In this document: piece by piece, positions 19,228 through 27,186 of the stretch
How positions within the stretch are numbered: the stretch's first letter is position 1
How the letters are laid out: each line of letters begins with the position of its first letter
NCBI GenBank assembly: GCA_016293915.1
Contig: JAEDCY010000002.1
Span: 62,001-126,000 of the forward strand
Length of the DNA stretch: 64,000 bases
Source: Treponema sp.
GTDB lineage: Bacteria; Spirochaetota; Spirochaetia; Treponematales; Treponemataceae
Reading direction: 5' to 3'
The notes under the pieces: generated by a model
What the model was told of the DNA's origin: nothing
Seen by the model: only the letters and a program-made list of their open reading frames with translations
Database searches by the model: none
Program-made: the position numbers and the translations under genes

Positions 19228-19278
19228 ACGCCTTGGAAAGTTATTTGTAAATGGTAATTTTCCAGGGCGTATTTTTTT
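19228..19278 (+). terminator. flaA terminator
   Basis: Long stem ACGCCTTGGAAAGTTA / TAATTTTCCAGGGCGT (a few mismatches) followed by ATTTTTTTT. Confidence 0.8.
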
Positions 19279-19299
19279 TAACTTCAACGGATTTTACTT

Positions 19300-20547
19300 A
19301 TGGATACAGCAAACTTAATTTCAAAAAGACAGATTCGTGAAATTTATGAATCATATACAGATTACTTTTACGAAATCATGTCAAAGGTTATAGAAAGACT
19401 TCAGCAGAATGTAAAGCTTTCTGCGCAGCCAACTTATAAGAGCCGTGTAAAAAGTTTTAATAGTTATTATAAAAAGGTTCTGCGCTTAAAACCTGAGCAG
19501 CTGGAAGAAAATAAATCACTTATTTATCTGACAGATATGATGGGAATCAGAATGATTTGCGCATTCCTTGAAGATATCAATCTTGGTGTAGAACAAATAA
19601 AGAAGCTTTTTGAAATAAAGGAAGTAGAAGTAAAAGGAGCCGAAAAGAAGTTTTCTGAATTCGGTTATGAATCTGTTCATGTACTGGTAAAAATTCCGGA
19701 TGAATTTAAGCCGGAGCTTACTGGAAAATATGAAGGTCTGGAACCTATTTCAGATGAAATTGTCTGCGAAATCCAGATTCGTACAATACTCCAGGACGCC
19801 TGGGCAGAAGTAGAACATGAATTAATTTATAAAATCGATTTTAATCCTTTTGATAAGCCTCTGCGACGTAAGCTTGCCTCAATTAATGCCTCTCTGACTC
19901 TTGCAGATATTACCTTCCAGGAAATACGTGATTATCAGAATAAACTTCAGCGTGAACTGGATGAACGTCGCCGTTCTTTCTATTCTCTTGCAGACGGCTT
20001 TTTGAATGATAAAACCGAAAAACTTGAAGAAGATATTAATCGTGTAAATCCATTTGTTCAGGGAACTATTGATGATTTAATTCTTAAAGCCATTGAAGCT
20101 CATAACGAAGGTCATCTTTCGGAAGCTGTTGATATATATACACGTATTCTTGATGCAGTTGCTGATGGTGACAAAAATGTACTTGCTGTAATACATAAAC
20201 ACAGAGGTATGGCATTCTTTGCTATGAATAATCTTGAAGCTGCTCTTGATGATTTTCAGAAAAGTATTGATGCTGATCCAAAAGCCTTCCGTTCTTACTA
20301 TTACAAGGGAATTGTCTATTCAATTCTAAAAAAATATAAAGAAGCAATTGAATGTTATTCTAAATCTCTGGAAATCAATGAATTTCAGGCTCATGCAAAC
20401 TTCCGTCGTTCTATGGCATACTATGAGCTTGGTGAATATGAGCAGGCTATGAATGATTTAGATGTTGCACTAAAACTCGGAATGAATCCGGATGAATGTA
20501 AGGCTTTACAGGAAAAGCTTGTAAAAAAATTCGGTATGAATATGTAA
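19300..20547 (+). CDS. RelA/SpoT-domain alarmone synthetase with C-terminal TPRs
   Basis: 415 aa. Residues about 45-200 are the (p)ppGpp synthetase fold: YKSRVKSFNSYYKK, LTDMMGIRMICAFLED, GYESVHVLVKIP and CEIQIRTILQDAWAEVEHELIYKI. There is no HD hydrolase, TGS or ACT domain, so it resembles small alarmone synthetases. Residues about 265-410 form four TPRs (FRSYYYKGIVYSILKKYKEAIECY). RelA/SpoT-type synthetases transfer pyrophosphate from ATP to GDP/GTP. The TPR tail suggests control by protein partners. Located between flaA and tRNA-Glu as a single-gene unit. Confidence 0.88.
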   Translation: MDTANLISKRQIREIYESYTDYFYEIMSKVIERLQQNVKLSAQPTYKSRVKSFNSYYKKVLRLKPEQLEENKSLIYLTDMMGIRMICAFLEDINLGVEQIKKLFEIKEVEVKGAEKKFSEFGYESVHVLVKIPDEFKPELTGKYEGLEPISDEIVCEIQIRTILQDAWAEVEHELIYKIDFNPFDKPLRRKLASINASLTLADITFQEIRDYQNKLQRELDERRRSFYSLADGFLNDKTEKLEEDINRVNPFVQGTIDDLILKAIEAHNEGHLSEAVDIYTRILDAVADGDKNVLAVIHKHRGMAFFAMNNLEAALDDFQKSIDADPKAFRSYYYKGIVYSILKKYKEAIECYSKSLEINEFQAHANFRRSMAYYELGEYEQAMNDLDVALKLGMNPDECKALQEKLVKKFGMNM

Positions 20548-20576
20548 AAAAAAATTAAAAAACAAGGGTTTGGCTA

Positions 20577-20605
20577 TTGACGAAAAATATCTAAACTGAT
20601 ATATT
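20577..20605 (+). promoter_or_regulatory. tRNA-Glu promoter
   Basis: TTGACG, 17 nt, TATATT, 24 nt before the mature 5' end. Confidence 0.75.
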
Positions 20606-20628
20606 ATTCAAAGTCAGAAACGACTTAT

Positions 20629-20700
20629 GTCTCCTTCGTCTAGTGGTTAGGACATCGGGTTTTCATCCCGACAACAGCAGTTCAATTCTGCTAGGAGATG
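20629..20700 (+). tRNA. tRNA-Glu (anticodon TTC)
   Basis: 72 nt cloverleaf: acceptor GTCTCCT/AGGAGAT (terminal G-T pair), D arm GTCTAGTGGTTAGGAC, anticodon stem TCGGG/CCCGA with loop TTTTCAT, T arm around GTTCAATTC. CCA is not encoded. Confidence 0.95.
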
Positions 20701-20703
20701 CTC

Positions 20704-20738
20704 AAAGCCTTGTAAGGAAACTTGCAAGGCTTTTTTTT
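20704..20738 (+). terminator. tRNA-Glu terminator
   Basis: AAGCCTTG-TAAG / CTTG-CAAGGCTT stem with GAAA loop, then eight T. It lies only 13 nt ahead of the next start codon. Confidence 0.9.
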
Positions 20739-20751
20739 ATGGTGGTGGGGT

Positions 20752-22884
20752 GTGGAAGATTCTGAAGATAAAATCGAACACAAATTAGTTAATGAAGCAG
20801 AGGCGGGCGGTTATATTTCGCAGGGTGGCCCGCTTTCAAAGATTTCTGATTCATTTGAAGAACGTCCTGTTCAAGTTGAGCTTCTTGAAAAAATTGTAAA
20901 AGCCTTAAATCAAAATAAGATTGCAGTTTTTGAAGCCGGAACAGGCGTTGGAAAATCTTATTCATATCTTATTCCATCAGCACTTTGGGCACTTTTGAAT
21001 CATGAAAAGATTATAGTTTCTACAGGAACAATTAATCTCCAGCAGCAGCTTTGTGAAAAGGATCTTCCTGCTGTTGAAAAAATCATCGGAAAAAAATTTA
21101 AATATGTTTTGATGAAAGGTCGTCAGAATTATATTTGCATGCGGCGCTTAAATGATGCTGCATCTATTCTTGATCTTTTTGAAGGAGAAACAGAAGAACT
21201 TAAGAAAATTGCAGAATGGGCACAAAACTCTGATACAGGAAGTAAAAGTGATCTTACTTTTATGCCTTCTGAAAGTGTATGGACAAAGGTTAATTCTGAA
21301 AGTGATGCCTGTATGGGAAAAAAGTGTCCTTTCTTTGGCGAATGTTTTGTTATGAAGATTCGCAAGGAAGCTGCAAGTGCAAATCTTATAATTGTAAATC
21401 ATCATCTTTTATTTGCAGATATTGAATCTCGTTTAAATGGAGCAGGCTATGAGGATGCGGCAGTTCTTCCACCATATCGTCATATAATTTTTGATGAGGC
21501 TCATGGAATTGAAAATGCCGCAACAAGCTTTTTCAGTGAAAGTGTAAACAGATTTAAATTAAACAAGCTTATAAATCAAATGTATCGTCACAGGAAAAAC
21601 TCTGAATCTGGACATCTTTGTAGTCTTGCAATTCTTTCTTCTAATGAGGAAAAAGCAGGAGATGCTTTTGATGTTACTAATAAAATCAAACTTGCAATGA
21701 CAAATGTTGAAATTGCTTCAAAAGATCTTTTACAGAATGAATATACAATGCGTCTTTACGATGCCACTGCCCGTAATTTTGGACCTTTACTCGTTGCAAT
21801 TGGAGAACTTACACGAGCCCTTGGTTCTTTTACAGGGATTGTTCGTGAAATAATGGAAGGAATAGATGAAGATGACAAGGATGCTCCTTGTTATTACGAA
21901 TCAAAGGTAATTCTTCGTCATCTGGAATCTTATGTAATTTTATTAAAGAACTTTTCTGTATGGGATGAAAAACGTGATGATGTTTTCTGGATTCAAAAAA
22001 AACGTTTACCGCCTGATATGGTTCAGAATGCAGGAGATGCAGAATATGTAATTCTCACTCAAACTCCGCTTGATATTTCACACCTTATGAATGAAGGTGT
22101 TTTCGAACCCATGGAAAGTGTAATCTGTACTTCTGCGACTCTTAAAACCGGCAGAGATTTTTCTTACTGGATGCGTAGAACTGGTGTTTCTCTTGCAGGG
22201 GAAGAAAGAATAATAAAAGGTGAGTTTCCATCTCCTTTTCCTTATAATAAAAATATGCTTTTTGCGGTTCCAAATGATGCGCCTCTGCCGGATAATATTC
22301 AGTTTCAGCAGTATGTAGAGATGGCTTTGCCGCGTCTTATACAGGCGGCGGCCGGGCGAACACTGGTTTTGTTTACTTCTTATGAGTCGCTTAAGAGTGC
22401 ATACCGCACTACGGTTGCGAGTATGCCGGGCTTTCCCGGCCGCGTAATGAAACAGGGGGATGATGATAACGCGAAGCTGCTTGAAGCTTTTAAAAAGGAA
22501 AACGAGAGTGTTCTTTTTGCTACGGATTCTTTCTGGCAGGGGGTTGATATTCCAGGAGAGTCGCTCTCGCAGGTAATTATTGTTAAACTGCCGTTTACAG
22601 TACCTAATGACCCTGTTTTTGTGGCGAGGGCGGAGGCAATTGAAAAGCGCGGCGGAAGTTCTTTTATGGAATTGAGCGTTCCTGAGGCTGTAATTAAATT
22701 CCGTCAGGGAATTGGCCGGCTCATACGTCGTTCCGACGACAAAGGTGTAGTTGTTGTTCTGGATCGTAGAATATATGAAAAAAAATATGGCTCAATTTTT
22801 ATTGCTAGTATGCCTGATTGTAAAAAGGCATATGAACCTGTTTCTGAACTTTCGCGAAGAATAAATTCCTTTATTTTTGGTTAA
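20752..22884 (+). CDS. DinG/Rad3-family ATP-dependent DNA helicase
   Basis: 710 aa from the GTG at 20752 (GGTGGGG upstream). An in-frame TTG at 20722 lies inside the tRNA terminator. Superfamily 2, XPD/DinG group: Walker A FEAGTGVGKSYSYLIPS, FeS-cluster cysteines spread over C-xn-CMGKKCPFFGEC, DEAH box IIFDEAHGIENAA, VICTSATLKTG, and C-terminal SFWQGVDIPGESL with FRQGIGRLIRR. Unwinds DNA 5'-3' in repair or at R-loops by family analogy. The four cysteines (CMRRL, CMGKKC, FGEC) support an iron-sulfur cluster. Confidence 0.9.
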   Translation: MEDSEDKIEHKLVNEAEAGGYISQGGPLSKISDSFEERPVQVELLEKIVKALNQNKIAVFEAGTGVGKSYSYLIPSALWALLNHEKIIVSTGTINLQQQLCEKDLPAVEKIIGKKFKYVLMKGRQNYICMRRLNDAASILDLFEGETEELKKIAEWAQNSDTGSKSDLTFMPSESVWTKVNSESDACMGKKCPFFGECFVMKIRKEAASANLIIVNHHLLFADIESRLNGAGYEDAAVLPPYRHIIFDEAHGIENAATSFFSESVNRFKLNKLINQMYRHRKNSESGHLCSLAILSSNEEKAGDAFDVTNKIKLAMTNVEIASKDLLQNEYTMRLYDATARNFGPLLVAIGELTRALGSFTGIVREIMEGIDEDDKDAPCYYESKVILRHLESYVILLKNFSVWDEKRDDVFWIQKKRLPPDMVQNAGDAEYVILTQTPLDISHLMNEGVFEPMESVICTSATLKTGRDFSYWMRRTGVSLAGEERIIKGEFPSPFPYNKNMLFAVPNDAPLPDNIQFQQYVEMALPRLIQAAAGRTLVLFTSYESLKSAYRTTVASMPGFPGRVMKQGDDDNAKLLEAFKKENESVLFATDSFWQGVDIPGESLSQVIIVKLPFTVPNDPVFVARAEAIEKRGGSSFMELSVPEAVIKFRQGIGRLIRRSDDKGVVVVLDRRIYEKKYGSIFIASMPDCKKAYEPVSELSRRINSFIFG

Positions 22885-22934
22885 CAATGCGCTATAATAT
22901 TTTTTAATAAAAATAAGAGTATTCGGGTGGTTAT

Positions 22935-23696
22935 ATGTCTAGTTTTCTGACGCTGGTATGTTTATTTTCTATGGTTATTCCGGCTTCAATAGCAAATATC
23001 TTTGCTTATCCGGTAAGTAGAAAACTGAGTGTTAGAATTTCAAATTATATTGTAAGAGTTCTTGCTCCACGTTTATTTGCAATCCTTCGAAAATATAGAA
23101 AATTTAACTTCTGGGGGTATGATGATAAAAAGAATGAACTCCCTGAAGATTTCATAATTATTTCAAATCATCAGAGCCTTTTGGACATTCCGGTTTTTAT
23201 GAAATATTTTCCAGACAAAGAAGTTCGCTTTATTGCAAAAGATGCTCTTGGCCGTCATGTTCCTCTTGTTTCAGAAATGCTTAGAGCGCAGGAGCACTGT
23301 TTAATTCCTCGAAAAGCAAAGCCTATGGAGGCTATGCGTTATATTTCTGATTTCGGAAAAAGAGTAATTGAGAGAAAACAGATTCCGATTCTTTTTCCTG
23401 AAGGTTCAAGAACACGTGATGGAAATGTTGGAAAATTCTTTTCTGCAGGTTTTCGTCAGTTAACTGAATCTACTGGACTTCCTGTTGTTGTTTGTGCACT
23501 TGATGGTGGCTGGAAGCTTCGTGACCTTCGTAAGCTTATGACGAATCTTAAACATGGATGTTACAGGGTAAAAGTTCTTAGAGTATATGAACCACCAAAA
23601 ACAAAAGAAGAATGTAATAAAATTCTTGAAGAGTCAAAGCTTTTGATGCAGCAGCAGATTGAATACTGGCGACAGCTTCCTGCTAATAAAAAATAG
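22935..23696 (+). CDS. plsC: 1-acyl-sn-glycerol-3-phosphate acyltransferase
   Basis: 253 aa. An N-terminal membrane segment (about 3-25) and the two acyltransferase boxes: NHQSLLDIP (H-x4-D, catalytic) and FPEGSRTRDG (substrate phosphate binding). Makes phosphatidic acid from lysophosphatidic acid at the inner membrane. A TATAAT hexamer at about 22890 suggests its own promoter. Followed by a strong terminator. Confidence 0.88.
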   Translation: MSSFLTLVCLFSMVIPASIANIFAYPVSRKLSVRISNYIVRVLAPRLFAILRKYRKFNFWGYDDKKNELPEDFIIISNHQSLLDIPVFMKYFPDKEVRFIAKDALGRHVPLVSEMLRAQEHCLIPRKAKPMEAMRYISDFGKRVIERKQIPILFPEGSRTRDGNVGKFFSAGFRQLTESTGLPVVVCALDGGWKLRDLRKLMTNLKHGCYRVKVLRVYEPPKTKEECNKILEESKLLMQQQIEYWRQLPANKK

Positions 23697-23700
23697 GAAT

Positions 23701-23738
23701 AAAAAAACCGTGCGCTTCATGATTACGCACGGTTTTTA
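23701..23738. terminator. bidirectional terminator after plsC
   Basis: AAAACCGTGCG/CGCACGGTTTTT stem flanked by A-run and T-run; serves plsC and possibly the convergent zinc-ribbon gene. Confidence 0.88.
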
Positions 23739-23741
23739 ACA

Positions 23742-23842
23742 ACTAAGTAAGTCGGCAAGCACAGCTTACCTCTGAGCCGTTTTTTCGATAATCCTAAAAC
23801 GACCCTAACGGCTCGTTTTTTAACGGATTTTCAATTTTAGGC
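23742..23842 (-). repeat. dispersed repeat G, full copy
   Basis: About 100 bp. Minus strand reads CCGTTAAAAAACGAGC, then GTCGTTTTAGG, then GGCTCAGAGG and a GCTTGCCGACTTACTTA end. The 3' half recurs at 26968-27030 and the 5' half at 29054-29112. Confidence 0.65.
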
Positions 23843-24016
23843 TTACTTAAAATCCTTAGGTCTTCTTTCAACACGTTTGCATTTCTGGCATTCTGCCTGA
23901 TTTCTAAGTCTGCCATTTTCAATCATTGTTTTCATTATGATTTCGCCACCGCAGTCAGGGCAAATGAATTTTTGTGTTGCAACAGTTGTACGAGAGTTTT
24001 TACTAGCTCCAGCCAT
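23843..24016 (-). CDS. small zinc-ribbon protein
   Basis: 57 aa from the ATG at 24014-24016, which has a perfect GGAGG; a start 30 nt earlier is unlikely. CPDCGG and CQKCKR form a four-cysteine zinc ribbon about 24 residues apart, with a basic N-terminus (AGASKNSRTTVATQK) and tail. Looks like a conserved ribosome- or nucleic-acid-associated small protein; no closer function can be given. Convergent with plsC, divergent from rpsT. Confidence 0.8.
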   Translation of the reverse strand: MAGASKNSRTTVATQKFICPDCGGEIIMKTMIENGRLRNQAECQKCKRVERRPKDFK

Positions 24017-24107
24017 TATGTGCCTCCAATCGAATATTCGTATCAAACATAATAATGAGATACGGCACTAGTGTCAATAATTCAACTCATAAAAATCAAA
24101 ACTTTAA

Positions 24108-24136
24108 TTGACACAAAATATGCAATTTGATACTAT
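24108..24136 (+). promoter_or_regulatory. rpsT promoter
   Basis: TTGACA, 17 nt, TACTAT; predicted start about 30 nt before the TTG start codon. Confidence 0.75.
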
Positions 24137-24172
24137 ATCAGACAGTTAACTATTAATTTTGGGGGTCTCCAA

Positions 24173-24448
24173 TTGGCAGGCAAAAAATCATCTGCAGAAA
24201 AAAGACACGCACAGAGCGAAGTTCGCAGACTTCATAATAAAGCAATCAAGAGCACTTGCAGAACTTATGCAAAGCAGTTTGTAGAAGCTGTTCAGGCAAA
24301 AGATCAGAAACTTGCTGAAGAAAAATACAAGCAGCTTCAGAAAGAGCTTGACAGCGCTCGCAGTAAGGGTGTTCTTAAGAGAAACGCTGTGTCTCGTAAA
24401 AAGTCAAGAATGATGAATCTTTATAATGCTACATTTGCAGCAAAATAA
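24173..24448 (+). CDS. rpsT: 30S ribosomal protein S20
   Basis: 91 aa with a TTG start (GGGGG upstream), so the initiator context matters; rare starts are typical of autoregulated rpsT. Sequence KKSSAEKRHAQSEVRRLHNKA and the basic end NAVSRKKSRMMNLYNATFAAK fit S20, which binds 16S rRNA early in 30S assembly. Own promoter and terminator. Confidence 0.95.
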   Translation: MAGKKSSAEKRHAQSEVRRLHNKAIKSTCRTYAKQFVEAVQAKDQKLAEEKYKQLQKELDSARSKGVLKRNAVSRKKSRMMNLYNATFAAK

Positions 24449-24469
24449 CATTTTTGATTATTAATCTGG

Positions 24470-24504
24470 AAAACCAGTTGAAATATTTTCAACTGGTTTT
24501 TTTT
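24470..24504 (+). terminator. rpsT terminator
   Basis: AAAACCAGTTGAAA/TTCAACTGGTTTT stem with T8. The 3' arm also contains the -35 of the HU promoter. Confidence 0.9.
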
Positions 24505-24514
24505 ATGTTATAAT
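24486..24514 (+). promoter_or_regulatory. HU promoter, giving a leaderless start
   Basis: TTTTCA, 17 nt, TATAAT. The -10 ends 6 nt before the ATG, so transcription should begin at or next to the start codon. Confidence 0.6.
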
Positions 24515-24520
24515 AGAATA

Positions 24521-24835
24521 ATGTCTGATAAAAAAATTACTAAAAGTGATCTGGTGGATTTAATTTATAAATCTTCAGATATTGAGAAAAAAGTTATTTT
24601 ACAGGTTGTTGATGATTTTCTAATCCAGTTGAGAAATTCAATGGAGGAAGGTTCAACAGTAGAATTGCGCGGTTTTGGTACTTTTGAAAAAAGGCTTCGG
24701 AAAGGGAGGGCTGTGGCTCGTAATCCTAAAACTGGAGAAAAAATCAAAGTTGACCCTCATTATGTAGCAGTTTTCCGTGCTGGTCAGATTCTAAAAAATA
24801 AGTTATGGAATCTGAAGATTGATGAAGATGAATAA
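24521..24835 (+). CDS. HU/IHF-family DNA-binding protein
   Basis: 104 aa. Fold marks: KSDLVDLIYKSS, VDDFLIQLRNSMEEGSTVELRGFGTFEKR and the DNA-inserting arm RNPKTGEKIKVDPHYVAVFRAG. The beta-arm tip RNPKTGE carries the usual proline. A bacterial nucleoid protein that bends DNA. An acidic tail (KIDEDE) makes it slightly longer than typical HU. No SD is seen, and the promoter places the start at about +1, so translation may be leaderless. Overlaps lnt. Confidence 0.93.
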   Translation: MSDKKITKSDLVDLIYKSSDIEKKVILQVVDDFLIQLRNSMEEGSTVELRGFGTFEKRLRKGRAVARNPKTGEKIKVDPHYVAVFRAGQILKNKLWNLKIDEDE

Positions 24836-26513
24836 TAAAAAAGTAAAGCCTTCTGATTCTGCAGGAATAGTATTTAAAATTTTTTTACTGTTTTTATCCT
24901 CTGTCTTATTCTGGCTTTCAAACCCAAATATATTTTTTGAAGATGGTTTAGGCTGCTTAGCTTTTTTAAATTATCTTCCGATTTTGTTTTTAATAAAAAA
25001 ATCTCGTTTTATTGAAGCTGTAATTTTTGGGGCTGTTTATGGTGGGCTTTCTTATGGTCTCTATGGTTACTGGCTTAATGCCTTTCATCCTTTGGGATTA
25101 ATTATTGTCTGTATCGGGTATTTTGTAATTTGTGCTTTGCTTTTTTCTGTACTTAAATGGGCTGATATCATTACATCAAAAAATGGATGGCTGCTTCAGT
25201 TTATCATCATCTGCGGATATGAGTATTTGAAAACTCTTGGATTTTTTGGAATGAATTATGGAGTTACAGCTTATACCCAATGGAAGAACTTGTATTTAAT
25301 TCAGATATGTTCTTTAGGAGGAGTTTTTGCATTAAATTATATTGTAATATTTCCTTCAGTATTTTTGTTCAGTCTGATTTCAAAAAAGAAAGAAAAATAC
25401 AGACTTTTGAATAATGTTGAGAATGGAAAAAAATCCAGTATTTCTGCTTATGTTAAAAAAGAAAAAGCTCTTTCTGATACATCTTTAAAACTGACTTTTA
25501 TTTGTGGTGGCCTATGGCTTGCGATTTTTGCAGCATCATATATTTATGGTCTTTCTGTTATGGGAAAAAATAATTCTGACAGATATGTTACTGTAGCGGC
25601 CATTCAGAATAATGAAAGTCCATGGAAAAATGGAATAGAAGAATACTCCAGAAATGTAAATAAATTGATTCAGCTTACAGAGGAAGCACAGTCTCTTTCT
25701 TCTGAAATTGATTTTGTTGTATGGCCGGAAACTGCAGTGGCACCTTCTATAATTTATAATTATGATTATGGAACTGATATGAGACGTTTTCTGCTTATTT
25801 CACAGCTGCTGAATTTTATTGATGAAAACAATGCCGTTTTTGTAATTGGAAATTCTCATGAAGAAGAATTGAAAAATACAGGCAGAACAAGATATAACAG
25901 TGCTCTGGTATTTGAGTCAGGTAAAAATGTGCATCCTCCAGAGCCTGGTATTTATTCAAAGATAAAACTTGTGCCCTTTACCGAAAGTTTTCCATGGAAA
26001 CATACATTTCCGTATTTCTACCAGAAGCTTTTGAATGGTGATATTCACATGTGGGAAAAGGGGGATGTGTATAAGGTTTTTGATTATCGAGGTCTTAAGT
26101 TTTCAACACCAATTTGTTTTGAAGATACCTTCAGTACAGTTTGCCGCAGAATGGTTTTAAATGGCTCACGTTGCTTTATAAATCTGAGTAATGATTCCTG
26201 GTCTAAAAGTAATGCATGCCAGAAACAGCATCTGGCAATGGCTGTGTTCCGTTCGGTAGAAAATGGAGTTCCTTCGGTACGCAGCACAGCAAGTGGAGTA
26301 ACTTGTGTAATCAATCCTAATGGAAAAGTAATAAAAGCAGCTCCTGAATTCTGTGAGGCTTATATAATTGGAAGGGTACCTGTAATCGATGATGGTCAGC
26401 AGACTTTGTATACAAGAATCGGAGATATTGCGGGAATTGTTGCAGCAGGGCTTTCTGCATTAATATTGATAATACAAACAATTCTTGTTATAATAACAAA
26501 AATACGAAAATAG
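24819..26513 (+). CDS. lnt: apolipoprotein N-acyltransferase
   Basis: 564 aa (an ATG at 24828 is an alternative start). About six membrane helices lie in residues 10-250, then a periplasmic nitrilase-fold domain with the catalytic triad: WPETAVAP (Glu), KIKLVPFTESFPW (Lys) and PICFEDTF (Cys), then one final helix (IAGIVAAGLSALILIIQTI). Transfers the third acyl chain to the N-terminal cysteine of lipoproteins in the inner membrane. Overlaps HU by 17 nt; the bactofilin gene follows after 17 nt. Confidence 0.94.
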   Translation: MMKMNNKKVKPSDSAGIVFKIFLLFLSSVLFWLSNPNIFFEDGLGCLAFLNYLPILFLIKKSRFIEAVIFGAVYGGLSYGLYGYWLNAFHPLGLIIVCIGYFVICALLFSVLKWADIITSKNGWLLQFIIICGYEYLKTLGFFGMNYGVTAYTQWKNLYLIQICSLGGVFALNYIVIFPSVFLFSLISKKKEKYRLLNNVENGKKSSISAYVKKEKALSDTSLKLTFICGGLWLAIFAASYIYGLSVMGKNNSDRYVTVAAIQNNESPWKNGIEEYSRNVNKLIQLTEEAQSLSSEIDFVVWPETAVAPSIIYNYDYGTDMRRFLLISQLLNFIDENNAVFVIGNSHEEELKNTGRTRYNSALVFESGKNVHPPEPGIYSKIKLVPFTESFPWKHTFPYFYQKLLNGDIHMWEKGDVYKVFDYRGLKFSTPICFEDTFSTVCRRMVLNGSRCFINLSNDSWSKSNACQKQHLAMAVFRSVENGVPSVRSTASGVTCVINPNGKVIKAAPEFCEAYIIGRVPVIDDGQQTLYTRIGDIAGIVAAGLSALILIIQTILVIITKIRK

Positions 26514-26530
26514 ATTTTACAGGTGAATTG

Positions 26531-26962
26531 ATGGCTGAAAAAAACGAAAACGAAAAAAGAAATATCACAGTTTTTGGTGAAGAGACAGAATTTGATGGAG
26601 TTCTTGAATTCAGCGATCGTCTTGTAATTACCGGAAAATTCAGCGGAAAAATCAATGCACATTCAGGAGATCTTGAAATTGCAAAAAATGCAGTTTGTAG
26701 GGTAGATAAAATAGATGCTAATTCAATCATTATTGCAGGTGGAGATGTAAATGGTGATATGAATGCGGCAGAGCGTGTTGAAATCTGTTCGGGAAGTAAA
26801 GTTATAGGAAATATTACCACTGCAAAAATCCGCATTGCAAATAATGTAGAATTCAGCGGTGATGTTAGTATGCTCGATAAAGAACCTGATGTAGATTTGT
26901 TCTCGGTCGCATCTGCAGAATACAAACAGGCAATGATTATACATAGTGATGTCATAAAATAA
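26531..26962 (+). CDS. bactofilin-type polymer-forming cytoskeletal protein
   Basis: 143 aa from the ATG at 26531 (AGGTGA upstream). The bactofilin core is a right-handed beta helix of short repeats: VFGEETEFDGVLEFSDRLVITGKFSGKI, GDVNGDMNAAERVEICSGSKVIGNI. Bactofilins polymerise without nucleotide and shape the cell, often with wall enzymes. Read with lnt as one unit. Confidence 0.88.
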   Translation: MAEKNENEKRNITVFGEETEFDGVLEFSDRLVITGKFSGKINAHSGDLEIAKNAVCRVDKIDANSIIIAGGDVNGDMNAAERVEICSGSKVIGNITTAKIRIANNVEFSGDVSMLDKEPDVDLFSVASAEYKQAMIIHSDVIK

Positions 26963-26967
26963 GCCAA

Positions 26968-27030
26968 AAATCGAAGAATAAGGCTCTGAGGCAAGCTAGG
27001 CTTGCCGACTGACTTACAGCCGACTGACTT
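26968..27030 (+). repeat. dispersed repeat G, 3' half
   Basis: AATCGAAGAATAAGGCTCTGAGGC-type sequence ending GCTTGCCGACTGACTTAC, matching one half of the copy at 23742-23842. GCAAGCTAGGCTTGC is a hairpin. Confidence 0.6.
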
Positions 27031-27034
27031 ATGC

Positions 27035-27063
27035 TTGACAGAAAATAAAAAAAGGATAATAAT
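27035..27063 (+). promoter_or_regulatory. candidate rho promoter with 120-nt leader
   Basis: TTGACA, 17 nt, AATAAT. The leader contains TGGGAC/GTCCCA arms (27072-27103, 20-nt loop). Rho is autoregulated in other bacteria, so a structured leader is expected, but this one is not proven. Confidence 0.4.
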
Positions 27064-27186
27064 AATTTATATGGGACTTCTTTTAATATCTTATCTGTCC
27101 CAGAAAAATCAACAAAATCTGGTGTTTAATATTTTTTTACAATAATAAATCAAAATATATTCTAATAATTTTATGAGGATTTTTTA

